Assembly (NCBI RefSeq): GCF_011927785.1
Contig: NZ_JAATJK010000001.1
Location: 6,264,501 to 6,328,500, forward strand
Direction: 5' to 3'
DNA length: 64,000 nucleotides
Source of the DNA: Micromonospora profundi
Lineage (GTDB): Bacteria; Actinomycetota; Actinomycetes; Mycobacteriales; Micromonosporaceae
This document shows positions 43,465 through 52,151 of the stretch, one piece after another. Both the position numbers and the translations under genes were made by a program. Below the pieces are notes generated by a model, which did not search any database, was not told the origin of the DNA, and was given only the letters and a program-made list of their open reading frames with translations. Position 1 is the first letter of the stretch; every line of letters starts with the position of its first letter.

Positions 43465-44868
43465 ATGACAGCAGGGCTGGCCCGCGTCACCATCAGTGCG
43501 CCGCAGCGGCGGGTGGACGTCGCACTGCCGGAGCAGACGCCGCTGGCGGAGCTGCTGCCCGACGTGCTCCGACACGCCGGTGAGGGCCTGGCCGACGACG
43601 GCGAACGGCACGGCGGCTGGGTGCTGCGGCGCACCGACGGCGCGCTGCTGGCGACCGCTCAGGCGCTGCTGCCGCAGGGCGTACGCGACGGCGAGGTGCT
43701 GCACCTGGTGCCGGCCCACACCCACTGGCCCGAGCTTGAGTACGACGACGTGGTGGAGGCGATCGCCGACGGCGCCCGGCGTCGCGGCGGTGCCTGGTCA
43801 CCCACAGCCACCCGGGTCGCCGGCCTGGCCGGTGCGGCGGTGCCGCTCGCCGTCGGGCTGCTCGCCCTGCTCGTCAGCGGCCCGACGCTCCGCAGCGGCT
43901 GGCTCGCTGCGACGATCGTGGCACTGCTGCTCACTGTTGCCGGCGGGGTCGCCTCCCGGGCCAACGGCGACGGCGTGGCCGGGGCGACACTCGGCGGGTA
44001 CGCCCTGCCGTACGCGTTCGTCGCCGGCGCCCTCGCGGTCGGCTCGGGCGATCCGGTCGGGCCACTGGGGCTGGCACGCTGGGTCGGCGCTCCCGAACTG
44101 CTTGCCGGTTCGGTGGCGCTGCTGCTGGTGGCCCTGCTCGGGCTGCTCGGGGTGGCAAGTCGACTGCGGGTCTTCGTAGCCGGCGTCACCGTCGGCCTTG
44201 TCGGCGCCGGTGCGGCTCTCGGCGCGCTGCTGCTGACCCCGGCCGGCACGGCAGCGGTGCTGCTCAGCGCCCTGGTCTTCGCCGTTGGCGCGATCCCGCT
44301 GCTGGCGATCCGGTTGGGCAAGCTGCCGCTGCCGCCGATCACCCTGCCGGCCACCGCGTCCAACGGCGAGCCGGAGCGGGCCCGGGACCTGCCGGATCGG
44401 GGTCGGGTGCACGCGGCCGTGGCCCGTACCGAGGAGATGCTCACCGGGATGCTGCTCGGGCACGCCCTGCTCGTGGTTGCCGCGGCGGCGGTGCTCGGGA
44501 CCTCCGGTGGCACGGCCGGGCGGGTGCTGGTGGCGGTGGTCTCGGCCGTGCTGCTGCTGCGCTCGCGACTGTTCGTGGCGCTGCGGCACCGGGTGCCGAC
44601 GGTGCTCGCCGGGCTGGCCGGCTACGCGGTGCTCGGCGCCGTACTCGTCGATCGGGCCGATGGCACCGGGCGGCTGGCGCTGGCCCTGGGCGGTGCGGCG
44701 CTGGGCCTGGTGGCCGTGGCCGCCGGCACCGGATACGCCCGCCGGCCGGTCTCGCCGTACCTCGGCAGGGTCGCCGACCTCACCGACACGGCGCTCGTGG
44801 TCGCCGTGGTGCCGGTCGCCTGCGCGGTGCTCGACCTGTACGACAGGGCCCGGGGGCTGCTCGGCTGA
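43465..44868 (+). CDS. eccD: EccD, type VII secretion integral membrane channel protein
   Basis: A 467-residue protein with an N-terminal ubiquitin-like domain (about 1-90: LARVTISAPQRRVDVALP, then DGEVLHLVPAHTHWPE) and 11 or so hydrophobic helices from about residue 115 to the end. This is the EccD plan; two copies form the ESX inner-membrane pore lining. ATG 43465 lies 101 bp from the divergent eccC start. It converges on ppa with 31 bp between. Confidence 0.93.
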   Translation: MTAGLARVTISAPQRRVDVALPEQTPLAELLPDVLRHAGEGLADDGERHGGWVLRRTDGALLATAQALLPQGVRDGEVLHLVPAHTHWPELEYDDVVEAIADGARRRGGAWSPTATRVAGLAGAAVPLAVGLLALLVSGPTLRSGWLAATIVALLLTVAGGVASRANGDGVAGATLGGYALPYAFVAGALAVGSGDPVGPLGLARWVGAPELLAGSVALLLVALLGLLGVASRLRVFVAGVTVGLVGAGAALGALLLTPAGTAAVLLSALVFAVGAIPLLAIRLGKLPLPPITLPATASNGEPERARDLPDRGRVHAAVARTEEMLTGMLLGHALLVVAAAAVLGTSGGTAGRVLVAVVSAVLLLRSRLFVALRHRVPTVLAGLAGYAVLGAVLVDRADGTGRLALALGGAALGLVAVAAGTGYARRPVSPYLGRVADLTDTALVVAVVPVACAVLDLYDRARGLLG

Positions 44869-44899
44869 GCGGCTCCCGGGCCCGGTGCGTCAGGGTGCG

Positions 44900-45406
44900 T
44901 CAGTGCAGGGTCTCGCCGCGCGCCTCGGCGTCGCGGGCACGCTGGTACGAGGCGTGGATCTCGGCCTCGGCCTCGGTGCGGCCGACCCAGGTCGCGCCCT
45001 CCACCGACTTGCCGGGCTCCAGGTCCTTGTAGACCTCGAAGAAGTGCTGGATCTCCAGCCGGTCGAACTCGCCCACGTGGTGGATGTCGCGCAGGTGCTC
45101 CTGGCGGGGGTCCTCGTAGGGCACGCAGAGGACCTTGTCGTCCCCGCCCTTCTCGTCGGTCATCCGGAACATGCCGATGGCGCGGCACCTGATCAGGCAG
45201 CCCGGGAAGGTCGGCTCGGGGACCAGCACCAGGGCGTCGAGCGGGTCGCCGTCCTCGCCCAGGGTGCCCTCGATGAACCCGTAGTCGGCCGGGTACTGGG
45301 TGGACGTGAAGAGGGTGCGGTCCAGCCGGATCCGGCCGGTCGCGTGGTCCACCTCGTACTTGTTCCGGTGACCCTTGGGGATCTCAACCGTCACGTCGAA
45401 ATCCAT
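44900..45406 (-). CDS. ppa: Inorganic pyrophosphatase (family I)
   Basis: A 168-residue soluble pyrophosphatase. [20 protein letters not shown] begins the fold, [11 protein letters not shown] and the active-site block [11 protein letters not shown] supply the metal-binding aspartates, and [12 protein letters not shown] and [19 protein letters not shown] elements follow. ATG 45406 is chosen because it starts at the family's usual N-terminus. It removes pyrophosphate and drives biosynthesis. It is divergent from the dacB gene, as ppa (Rv3628) and Rv3627c are in M. tuberculosis. Confidence 0.96.
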   Translation of the reverse strand: MDFDVTVEIPKGHRNKYEVDHATGRIRLDRTLFTSTQYPADYGFIEGTLGEDGDPLDALVLVPEPTFPGCLIRCRAIGMFRMTDEKGGDDKVLCVPYEDPRQEHLRDIHHVGEFDRLEIQHFFEVYKDLEPGKSVEGATWVGRTEAEAEIHASYQRARDAEARGETLH

Positions 45407-45559
45407 CTGCACGCTCCCTCGTCTGCCCACGCTGGCTAACGGAAACCACTGGCGGCTCCCCGGACAGGTGAATGCCCACCCGCCGACGCCGGCCGCCGCA
45501 TAGTCTTCGGACCGAAGTAGTGTCACCCAAGCCGGTTTTCGCTGGGGGAGGAGGGGGTC

Positions 45560-47527
45560 GTGGGGAGGGAAGATTCACACTACCGCCCTGACGGGAGCGC
45601 TGCAGGCGGTACCGGACGATCCGGCTCCGGCGGCGCCACCGGGCGGGTGCCGGTGCCCGAGGCCCACCTCCCGCAGCCTTCCGAACCGACACCTCCGGCA
45701 CCGGGGTCGGCCTCCGAGCGGCCCGCGCCACTGCCGTGGAGCCCGCCCGGCTCGGTGCCCGCCGGCCCGAACACCGGCCGCTTCCCGGTTCTCGGTGGCG
45801 ACCGGCCCGCCAGCGCCCCGGCGGCTGGCCGTGCCGTGGTGCCGACCAGTCCCGCCTCAGGCGGTCCCGTCCCAGCCTCCGGCGCTCCCGCTCCAGGTGG
45901 TCCTGCTCCGGGCGGTCCTGCTCCGGGCGCTTCCGCTCCGGCTGGTCCTGCTCCGGGCGGTCCTGCCCAGGCCGGCCCTCCGCCGGCCGGTGACCGACCG
46001 ACCGCCCCCGCAGGCGTACCGCCGCTGGGCCCACCGATCTCCGCGCTGCCGGCTCCGGCCGGCGTCGAGCCGCCCACCGCGCCCACCGCGCCCACCGGCC
46101 CGCGCCGCCGGGGACGGCTTCTGGCCGTGCTCGCCACGGTGCTGCTGATGGTGCTCGCCGGCGTCGGCGTGGTCGTGGCCCGACCTGGGCCGGTGGCTGG
46201 CTGGCTGGGCGAGGACGACGCATCGACGCCGGTCGCGGCCGGTGCCACCCCGGAACCCGACCCGTCGGAGGTGCTGGCCGGGCCGGACGCGAATGCTCCG
46301 CTGCCCGCCCCGGACGGGGTGAAGGCCGCGCTGGGCCCGCTAGTCGGTGCCGCAGCCCTGGGTGACCGGGTGAACGTCTCGGTGGCCGACGTGACCTCCG
46401 GCCAGACACTCTTCGCCAAGGGCGCCGACGACGGGACTGTGCCCGCCTCGGTGACCAAGTTGGCGACAGCGGTGACAGTGCTGGCCGCCCGTGGTCCCGG
46501 CCACCGGATCCCCACCCGGGTGGTGGCCGGCAACAAGCCCGGCGAGGTGGTGCTCGTCGGCGGCGGTGACCCGACCCTCGCTGTGGACAAGAAGGGCTAC
46601 TACCCGGGCGCGGCACGCCTTGACGACCTGGCCGCACAGGTGCGTACCGCGCTCGGCGGCACGGCCCCGACGAGCGTCACCGTCGACGGGACGATCTACT
46701 CCGGCCCGGTGTACGGCCCCGGCTGGGACGCCGACATCCCCACCGGCGGCTACGGCGGTGCGGTCACCGCGCTGATGACCGACGGCGCGCGGCGCGACCC
46801 GGGAGCCGACCCCGGAGGCGCGGAACGGGTCACCGAGCCCGACCTCGTCGCGGGCCGGTCGTTCGCCCGGCTGCTCGGCGTGCCGGCCGGCACCGTCAAG
46901 CGGGGTACGGCTCCGGCCCTGGCCGCCGCCGCGGGTGGCACCCCGCCTCCCGGCACCGAGCTGGGTACGGTGCAGTCCCCACCGTTGATCCGGCTGGTGG
47001 ACATCATGATCAGCGAGAGCGACAACCTGCTGGCCGAGGCGCTCGCCCGCCAGGTGGCGCTGGCCCGCAGTCAACCGGCCTCGTTCGACGGCGCCGCCGC
47101 GGCCATGGACGCGGAGGTGGCGGCGCTGGGCCTGCCCGCCGACGAGATGACCCTCTCCGACGGCAGCGGGCTGTCCCGCCGCAACCGGATCAGCCCGTCT
47201 CTGCTCACCGATCTGATCCGGCTGGCCGCCAGCCCGGACCACCCGGAGCTGGCAGGTGTCTTCGGCGGCCTGCCGGTGGGCGGCTGGTCCGGCACCCTGG
47301 ACGACCGCTACCGGGGTGCTCCCGGCACCGCCGCCGGAGCTGGCGCCGTCCGGGCCAAGACCGGCACGCTGACCGGCGTGCACGCCATCGCGGGCCTGGT
47401 CACCACGGTCGACGGCCGGCTGCTCACCTTCGCGGTGCTCACCGACAAGGTGCCCGGAGGCACGGACACCGCTCAACCGGCGCTGGACCGGATCGCCGCC
47501 GCGCTGGCGGGCTGCGGCTGCCGCTGA
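45560..47527 (+). CDS. dacB: D-alanyl-D-alanine carboxypeptidase/endopeptidase (PBP4/DacB type)
   Basis: A 655-residue class C-type low-molecular-mass PBP. About 170 N-terminal residues are Pro/Ala/Gly/Ser-rich with Ala-Pro-Gly-Gly-Pro repeats, followed by a membrane anchor ([20 protein letters not shown]). The S13 peptidase domain has SVTK in [15 protein letters not shown] in [15 protein letters not shown] and KTGTL in [12 protein letters not shown]. It trims or cleaves peptidoglycan peptides. The disordered N-terminus is unusually long. Divergent from ppa with 153 bp between. Confidence 0.93.
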   Translation: MGREDSHYRPDGSAAGGTGRSGSGGATGRVPVPEAHLPQPSEPTPPAPGSASERPAPLPWSPPGSVPAGPNTGRFPVLGGDRPASAPAAGRAVVPTSPASGGPVPASGAPAPGGPAPGGPAPGASAPAGPAPGGPAQAGPPPAGDRPTAPAGVPPLGPPISALPAPAGVEPPTAPTAPTGPRRRGRLLAVLATVLLMVLAGVGVVVARPGPVAGWLGEDDASTPVAAGATPEPDPSEVLAGPDANAPLPAPDGVKAALGPLVGAAALGDRVNVSVADVTSGQTLFAKGADDGTVPASVTKLATAVTVLAARGPGHRIPTRVVAGNKPGEVVLVGGGDPTLAVDKKGYYPGAARLDDLAAQVRTALGGTAPTSVTVDGTIYSGPVYGPGWDADIPTGGYGGAVTALMTDGARRDPGADPGGAERVTEPDLVAGRSFARLLGVPAGTVKRGTAPALAAAAGGTPPPGTELGTVQSPPLIRLVDIMISESDNLLAEALARQVALARSQPASFDGAAAAMDAEVAALGLPADEMTLSDGSGLSRRNRISPSLLTDLIRLAASPDHPELAGVFGGLPVGGWSGTLDDRYRGAPGTAAGAGAVRAKTGTLTGVHAIAGLVTTVDGRLLTFAVLTDKVPGGTDTAQPALDRIAAALAGCGCR

Positions 47528-47654
47528 CCGGCCCGTCGGGAGCCTCCACCGTCGCTCCTGACGCCCGCGAACGTCGAGCGCGGAAGCCCGCGACCGGTGT
47601 CTATCGCCGACGCGACCCCGGGCCGAGGTGTCGGGGCGCGGGTACGGTGGGTCC

Positions 47655-48725
47655 ATGGCGCAGTTCGTGGACTGGGATCTGGCCGCCGCCACCGCGGGGG
47701 CGTTGAGCAAGTCGGGCCCTCGGGTGTCGTACGCCGAGGCGACCGACGTGGTCGGCGACCTGCGTCGGCTTACCGACGAGGCGGCCGGACACGTGGCCGA
47801 CTACACGGGGCTACGGGCGCAGGTGGCCCATCCGCCGGTCCGGGTGGTGGACCGCCGGGACTGGGCGGCCACGAACATCGCCGGGCTACGTGAGGTGATC
47901 ACTCCGCTGGTCAGCCGCCTCTCCGGCGACAAGCAGCCCGGCGTGCTGACCGAGGCGATCGGGTCCCGTCTGACCGGTGTGCAGGCCGGCACGGTGCTTG
48001 CCTACCTGTCCGGCCGGGTCCTCGGCCAGTACGAGGTCTTCTCCGCCGACCCGGGCCAACTGCTGCTTGTCGCGCCGAACATCGTCGAGGTGGAGCGCAA
48101 GCTCGGCGCCGATCCGCGCGACTTCCGGCTCTGGGTGTGCCTGCACGAGGTCACCCACCGCACCCAGTTCACCGCCGTGCCGTGGATGCGTGCCTACTTC
48201 CTGGGCGAGGTGCAGGCGTTCGTGGACGCCTCGTCCAACGGCGGCGAGCACCTGGTCGAGCGGCTGCGGCGTGGCGTGGCGACGCTGTCCGAGGCGGTCC
48301 GCGATCCGGAGAGCCGTACCAGCGTGCTGGACATTGTCCAGACCCCGGCGCAGCGGGCCGTGCTGGACCGGCTCACCGCGCTGATGACCCTGCTGGAGGG
48401 GCACGCCGAGTTCGTGATGGACGGCGTCGGCCCGCAGGTGATCCCGAGCGTGGAGCGGATCCGGGCGTCGTTCAACAGGCGTCGCGAGGCGGGCAACCCG
48501 CTGGAGAAGGCGATCCGCCGGCTGCTCGGGGTGGACGTCAAGATGCGCCAGTACGCCGAGGGCCGCAAGTTCGTGCACGGCGTGGTCGAGCGGGTCGGCA
48601 TGGAGGGCTTCAACTCGATCTTCAACTCTCCGCTCACCCTGCCCCGGTTGTCCGAGCTTGGCGATCCGGACGCCTGGGTGGCGCGGGTGCACGGCCCGGC
48701 CGGCCACATCCCGGCCGCTGGCTGA
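47655..48725 (+). CDS. Zincin-like metalloprotease (DUF2342, F420-associated family)
   Basis: A 356-residue protein with the HExxH-type motif LHEVTHRTQF near residue 170 and downstream Glu/Asp residues (LEGHAEFVMDGVG) that could complete a zinc site. It starts MAQFVDWDLAAATAGAL at ATG 47655. The family (Rv3626c in M. tuberculosis) is found next to dacB and tilS across actinobacteria and is often named for a phylogenetic link to coenzyme F420; its substrate is unknown. It follows dacB by 127 bp. Confidence 0.9.
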   Translation: MAQFVDWDLAAATAGALSKSGPRVSYAEATDVVGDLRRLTDEAAGHVADYTGLRAQVAHPPVRVVDRRDWAATNIAGLREVITPLVSRLSGDKQPGVLTEAIGSRLTGVQAGTVLAYLSGRVLGQYEVFSADPGQLLLVAPNIVEVERKLGADPRDFRLWVCLHEVTHRTQFTAVPWMRAYFLGEVQAFVDASSNGGEHLVERLRRGVATLSEAVRDPESRTSVLDIVQTPAQRAVLDRLTALMTLLEGHAEFVMDGVGPQVIPSVERIRASFNRRREAGNPLEKAIRRLLGVDVKMRQYAEGRKFVHGVVERVGMEGFNSIFNSPLTLPRLSELGDPDAWVARVHGPAGHIPAAG

Positions 48726-48735
48726 CCGTCCGCAG

Positions 48736-49728
48736 GTGGCCGCGCTCGCCCCGCCGGTGGCCGCGATCCGGGTGGTCGTCCGCCGCGCGCTGAACGGCCT
48801 GCCGCCCGGTGGTCCTGTGCTGGTGGCCTGTTCCGGTGGTGCCGACTCGCTCGCCCTGGCTGCGGCGACCGCCTTCGTGGTACCCCGGCTGGGCCGGTCT
48901 GCGGGGCTGGTGACCGTCGACCACGGCCTGCAGGCCGGCTCGGCGCAGCGGGCGGAGGCAGTGGCTGTCTGGGCACGTGAGGTCGGCTTCGCTCCGGTGG
49001 AGGTGGCCCGGGTGGAGGTGGCAGGGCGTCCGGGCGGCCCCGAGGCGGCGGCCCGGGAGGCCCGCTACCAGGCATTGACGGAGGCGGCTCGCCAGCACGG
49101 GGCTGCCGCGCTGCTCACCGGTCACACCCGGGACGACCAGGCGGAGACCGTGCTGCTTGCGCTGGCGCGGGGAGCCGGCCCGCGCGGGCTGGCCGGAATG
49201 CCGGCTCGACGGGACCTGGCCGGGGTGCCGCTGCTGCGCCCGCTGCTGGAGATCAGCCGGGAGCAGACCCGCGCCGCCTGTGCCGCGCTCGGCCTCGACA
49301 TGTGGCAGGACCCGCACAACACCGACCCGTCGTACGCCCGCTCAAGGGTCCGCGCCGACCTGCTGCCGGCGCTGGTACGCGCGCTCGGGCCGGGCGTGGT
49401 GGACAACCTCGCGCGTACCGCCCGGTTGGTGGCGGCGGACAACGCCGCTCTCGACGGGTTGGCGGTGGCGGCGCTGGCGGCGGCCCGGTGTGCCGATGGA
49501 GGGCTCTCCGTGGCGGCGTTGGCGGGCCTGGTGCCCGCCGTGCGTGGCCGGGTGCTGCACACCTGGGCGCGGGAGTTGGGCGCCCTGCCGGCTGCTTTGT
49601 CCTACGGGCATGTCAACGCGTTGGACGCCCTGGTCACCGAGTGGCACGGTCAGGGGCCTGTCGACCTGCCCGGAGGGATCCGGGTGCTGCGCCGCGCCGG
49701 CCGGCTGGCGCCGGTCGACCCCACCTGA
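48736..49728 (+). CDS. tilS: tRNA(Ile)-lysidine synthase
   Basis: A 330-residue N-type ATP pyrophosphatase. The PP-loop is VACSGGADSLALAAA; TVDHGLQAGS and LTGHTRDDQAETVLLALARG complete the ATP and tRNA site. The C-terminal substrate domain is short, as in other actinobacteria. TilS converts C34 of the CAU tRNA-Ile2 to lysidine and is essential. GTG 48736, 11 bp after the zinc protease stop, is the most likely start. In M. tuberculosis hpt follows directly; here two genes intervene. Confidence 0.94.
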   Translation: MAALAPPVAAIRVVVRRALNGLPPGGPVLVACSGGADSLALAAATAFVVPRLGRSAGLVTVDHGLQAGSAQRAEAVAVWAREVGFAPVEVARVEVAGRPGGPEAAAREARYQALTEAARQHGAAALLTGHTRDDQAETVLLALARGAGPRGLAGMPARRDLAGVPLLRPLLEISREQTRAACAALGLDMWQDPHNTDPSYARSRVRADLLPALVRALGPGVVDNLARTARLVAADNAALDGLAVAALAAARCADGGLSVAALAGLVPAVRGRVLHTWARELGALPAALSYGHVNALDALVTEWHGQGPVDLPGGIRVLRRAGRLAPVDPT

Positions 49729-49757
49729 CTCGTTCGTGCGTCACGAGCCGGCCTGCG

Positions 49758-50720
49758 TCAGACGGTGTGCACGCGGTCCCGGAAGGTCGTCCGGTAGCTG
49801 TGCGGGGTGGCGCCGACGCGGCGGTTGAAGTGGTGGCGCAGCGCCGCCGCGTCGCCGAAGCCTGCCCGGTCGGCCACCGCCTCCACGCTCAGCGGGGTCT
49901 CCTCCAGCAGCCGTCGGGCGAGCAGCACCCGCTGATTGGTGAGCCAGTCGTGCGGGGTGGTGCCGGTTTCGGCGCGGAACCGGCGGGCGAACGTACGCGG
50001 CGCCATGCCGGCGCGCGCGGCCAACTCCTCGACGGTGATGGGGCGATCCAGATGCCCCATGAGCCACTCCAGCACCGGCTCCAGGGTCGGCGCCTCGGGC
50101 ACCCTCGGGATCGGCGCCTCGACGTACTGCGACTGCCCGCCGTCGCGGTGCGGCGGCACCACCATCCGGCGGGCCAGGCGGGTCGCGGTGGCCGAGCCGT
50201 GCTCCTGGCGGACCAGGTGCAGGCAGGCGTCGATACCGGCCGCGGTGCCGGCGCTTGTCAACAGGCGGCCGTCCTGGACGTAGAGCGAGTTGCAGCGGAC
50301 CCGGGCACGCGGGTGGCGGTCCTGAAGCTCGTCGACGTACCGCCAGTGGGTGGTGCACTCGCGGTCGTCGAGCAGCCCGGCCTCGCCGAGCAGGAAGGCT
50401 CCGGAGCAGACGCTGAACAGGTGCGCTCCGCGTGCGTCGGCTCGCCGGAGCGCGTCCAGGACCGGGCCCGGAACGGTCGTGCCCTGGGCGTGCGCCGGTA
50501 CGGCCACCAGGTCGGCGTCCTCAAGCGGACCGAGGTCGGCGTTCGGGGTGAGGTGGAACCCGGCCGAGGTGCGTACGGGGGCGCCGTTCGGGCCGCACAC
50601 GTCGAAGCGGTACGCGGGGAAGCCGTCGGCGGTGCGGTCGGTGCCGAACACCTCTGCGAGCACTCCGAGCTCGAAGGGGGCGACCTGGTCCAGGACGAGG
50701 ACGGCAACGGATCTGAGCAT
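49758..50720 (-). CDS. GlxA-type regulator (DJ-1/PfpI domain + AraC HTH)
   Basis: A 320-residue regulator. The N-terminal DJ-1/PfpI-like domain (about 1-170) has FELGVLAEVFGTDRTADG and the nucleophile-elbow-like LFSVCSGAFLLGEAGLL; Cys is in the expected place. Two AraC HTHs follow, with TVEELAARAGMAPRTFARRF and SVEAVADRAGFGDAAALRHH. Such regulators control amine or small-molecule catabolism in other bacteria; the ligand here is unknown. It is inserted, against the direction of transcription, between tilS and hpt. Confidence 0.92.
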   Translation of the reverse strand: MLRSVAVLVLDQVAPFELGVLAEVFGTDRTADGFPAYRFDVCGPNGAPVRTSAGFHLTPNADLGPLEDADLVAVPAHAQGTTVPGPVLDALRRADARGAHLFSVCSGAFLLGEAGLLDDRECTTHWRYVDELQDRHPRARVRCNSLYVQDGRLLTSAGTAAGIDACLHLVRQEHGSATATRLARRMVVPPHRDGGQSQYVEAPIPRVPEAPTLEPVLEWLMGHLDRPITVEELAARAGMAPRTFARRFRAETGTTPHDWLTNQRVLLARRLLEETPLSVEAVADRAGFGDAAALRHHFNRRVGATPHSYRTTFRDRVHTV

Positions 50721-50870
50721 GTGACGAGGGTAACCCGACGGGTGGCAGTAAATCGATGATCAGTGTCATGACTGCCACTGTTCGGTAGGCGCGAGCCGTC
50801 GCAGACTGGTCTCAGCCCGGTGCGCACCGGCGGCGAAACCGACAGCAAACACGCGAAAGTGAGCGCCGCC

Positions 50871-51008
50871 ATGGAGTTCCTGTTCTTCCTCCTGTTCCTC
50901 GCCCTGCTCGTCGCCGCCTCGGCGGCCGGCCTCACCGCGGACAGCCGCGACTCGGCCGACTGGAAGCCCACTGAGGACGGCCGCCGGTGGCAGTCCCGTA
51001 CCAGCTGA
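50871..51008 (+). CDS. 45-residue single-span membrane peptide
   Basis: A small protein with one hydrophobic helix (MEFLFFLLFLALLVAASAAG) and a charged tail LTADSRDSADWKPTEDGRRW. The tail's sharp switch to Asp/Arg/Trp residues looks like real coding sequence. ATG 50871 is preferred, with GTG 50859 a possible alternative; the ribosome site is weak. It lies between the divergent GlxA-type gene and hpt. Function unknown. Confidence 0.6.
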   Translation: MEFLFFLLFLALLVAASAAGLTADSRDSADWKPTEDGRRWQSRTS

Positions 51009-51108
51009 TGCCTTTGAGGGCTTTTGACCTGAAAATCCCGGGCGGGACCGCGCCGAAAGGTGCGGCCCCGCCGACGGAGGCCATGCGACGTACGGCAGGC
51101 TAGGAGGC

Positions 51109-51684
51109 ATGGCTGACGGCTCCTGGTACGACGCCGACATCGACCACGTGATCATCTCCGAGGCGCAGATCCGCGAGAAGACGGCGGAGCTGGCCAAGCA
51201 GGTCTCCGCCGACTACGCCCACGTGGGTGACGGACTGCTGCTGGTCTGCGTGCTCAAGGGTGCGGTGATGTTCATGGCGGACTTCGCCCGGGCGTTGGGC
51301 CGCAACGGCCCCCCGGCCGAACTCGACTTCATGGCCATCTCCTCCTATGGCCAGGGCACCACCTCTTCCGGTGTGGTCCGCATCCTCAAGGACCTCGACC
51401 GGGACATCGCCGGCCGGCACGTCGTTGTCGTCGAGGACATCGTCGACTCCGGGCTGACGCTCTCCTGGCTGCTGCGCTACCTGGAGTCGCGCTCGGCGGC
51501 GAGCGTCGAGGTGGTCGCGCTGTTCCGCAAGCCGGATGCGGTCAAGGTGCCGGTCCCGGTGAAGTACGTCGGTTTCGACATCCCCACCGAGTTCGTGGTC
51601 GGGTACGGCCTGGACTTCGGTGAGCGCTACCGCGAGCTGCCGTACGTCGGGGTGCTCAAGCCCGAGGTCTACGCCCGGTCCTGA
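51109..51684 (+). CDS. hpt: Hypoxanthine phosphoribosyltransferase
   Basis: A 191-residue purine salvage enzyme. HVVVVEDIVDSGLTLSWLL is the PRPP-binding motif, LLVCVLKGAVMFMADFARAL the N-terminal loop region, and KYVGFDIPTEFVVGYGLDF the purine site. It forms IMP or GMP from the base and PRPP. AGGAGG lies only about 2 bases from ATG 51109, unusually close. Corresponds to Rv3624c in the ppa-tilS-hpt-ftsH order. Confidence 0.95.
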   Translation: MADGSWYDADIDHVIISEAQIREKTAELAKQVSADYAHVGDGLLLVCVLKGAVMFMADFARALGRNGPPAELDFMAISSYGQGTTSSGVVRILKDLDRDIAGRHVVVVEDIVDSGLTLSWLLRYLESRSAASVEVVALFRKPDAVKVPVPVKYVGFDIPTEFVVGYGLDFGERYRELPYVGVLKPEVYARS

Positions 51685-52151
51685 GGTCGGCCGGCCCGGT
51701 CCACCTGGGTCGTGAGCGCAACTCGCATCGGTGTTCGTCAAGCCGACGTTCAGCGCGCTCTCAGTTCTTCCGGTTACCGTGGAGCCCGGTGGCGTGAAAA
51801 GTACCCTCGCGCCCGCCCCCTCGACCGCGTGACCGGGCGTTCGGGTGGTCGGGCCGGAATTTCCGCCACGCCGGTTTCTGCCCGGGACCCGCCGTACGAC
51901 CTCGGTTTGGGGCTGGCGAGGCCGCCCATGGTGCCCGCCGTCGATGGCGACGGTGCACCGAGTGCGGGGCTCGCGAGCTCACTCGTCGCGTACACGGTGT
52001 ACCGTCGAATGACCGCGGCGCGGCAGTTTTCGCGCTTCGGGGTCGAGGCCGGCCCGCACGGCGGCTCCGGCGGCCGCTCACGCGGCGACACCAATCAGAC
52101 GGTCAGGACGTCGATCAGGAGGATGCGGGCGCCTTGGCGCTCGACAACAGT
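51685..52151 (+). promoter_or_regulatory. 467-bp leader/promoter region of ftsH
   Basis: No gene is seen between hpt and ftsH. The stretch includes a dyad ACGGT-GT-ACCGT at 51994-52005 and an AGGAGG at 52117-52122. The latter is well placed for a TTG at 52134 but 29 bases from the ATG used here. A long 5' leader or a stress-responsive promoter would fit the length; no T-box or known riboswitch was recognised. Confidence 0.45.
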
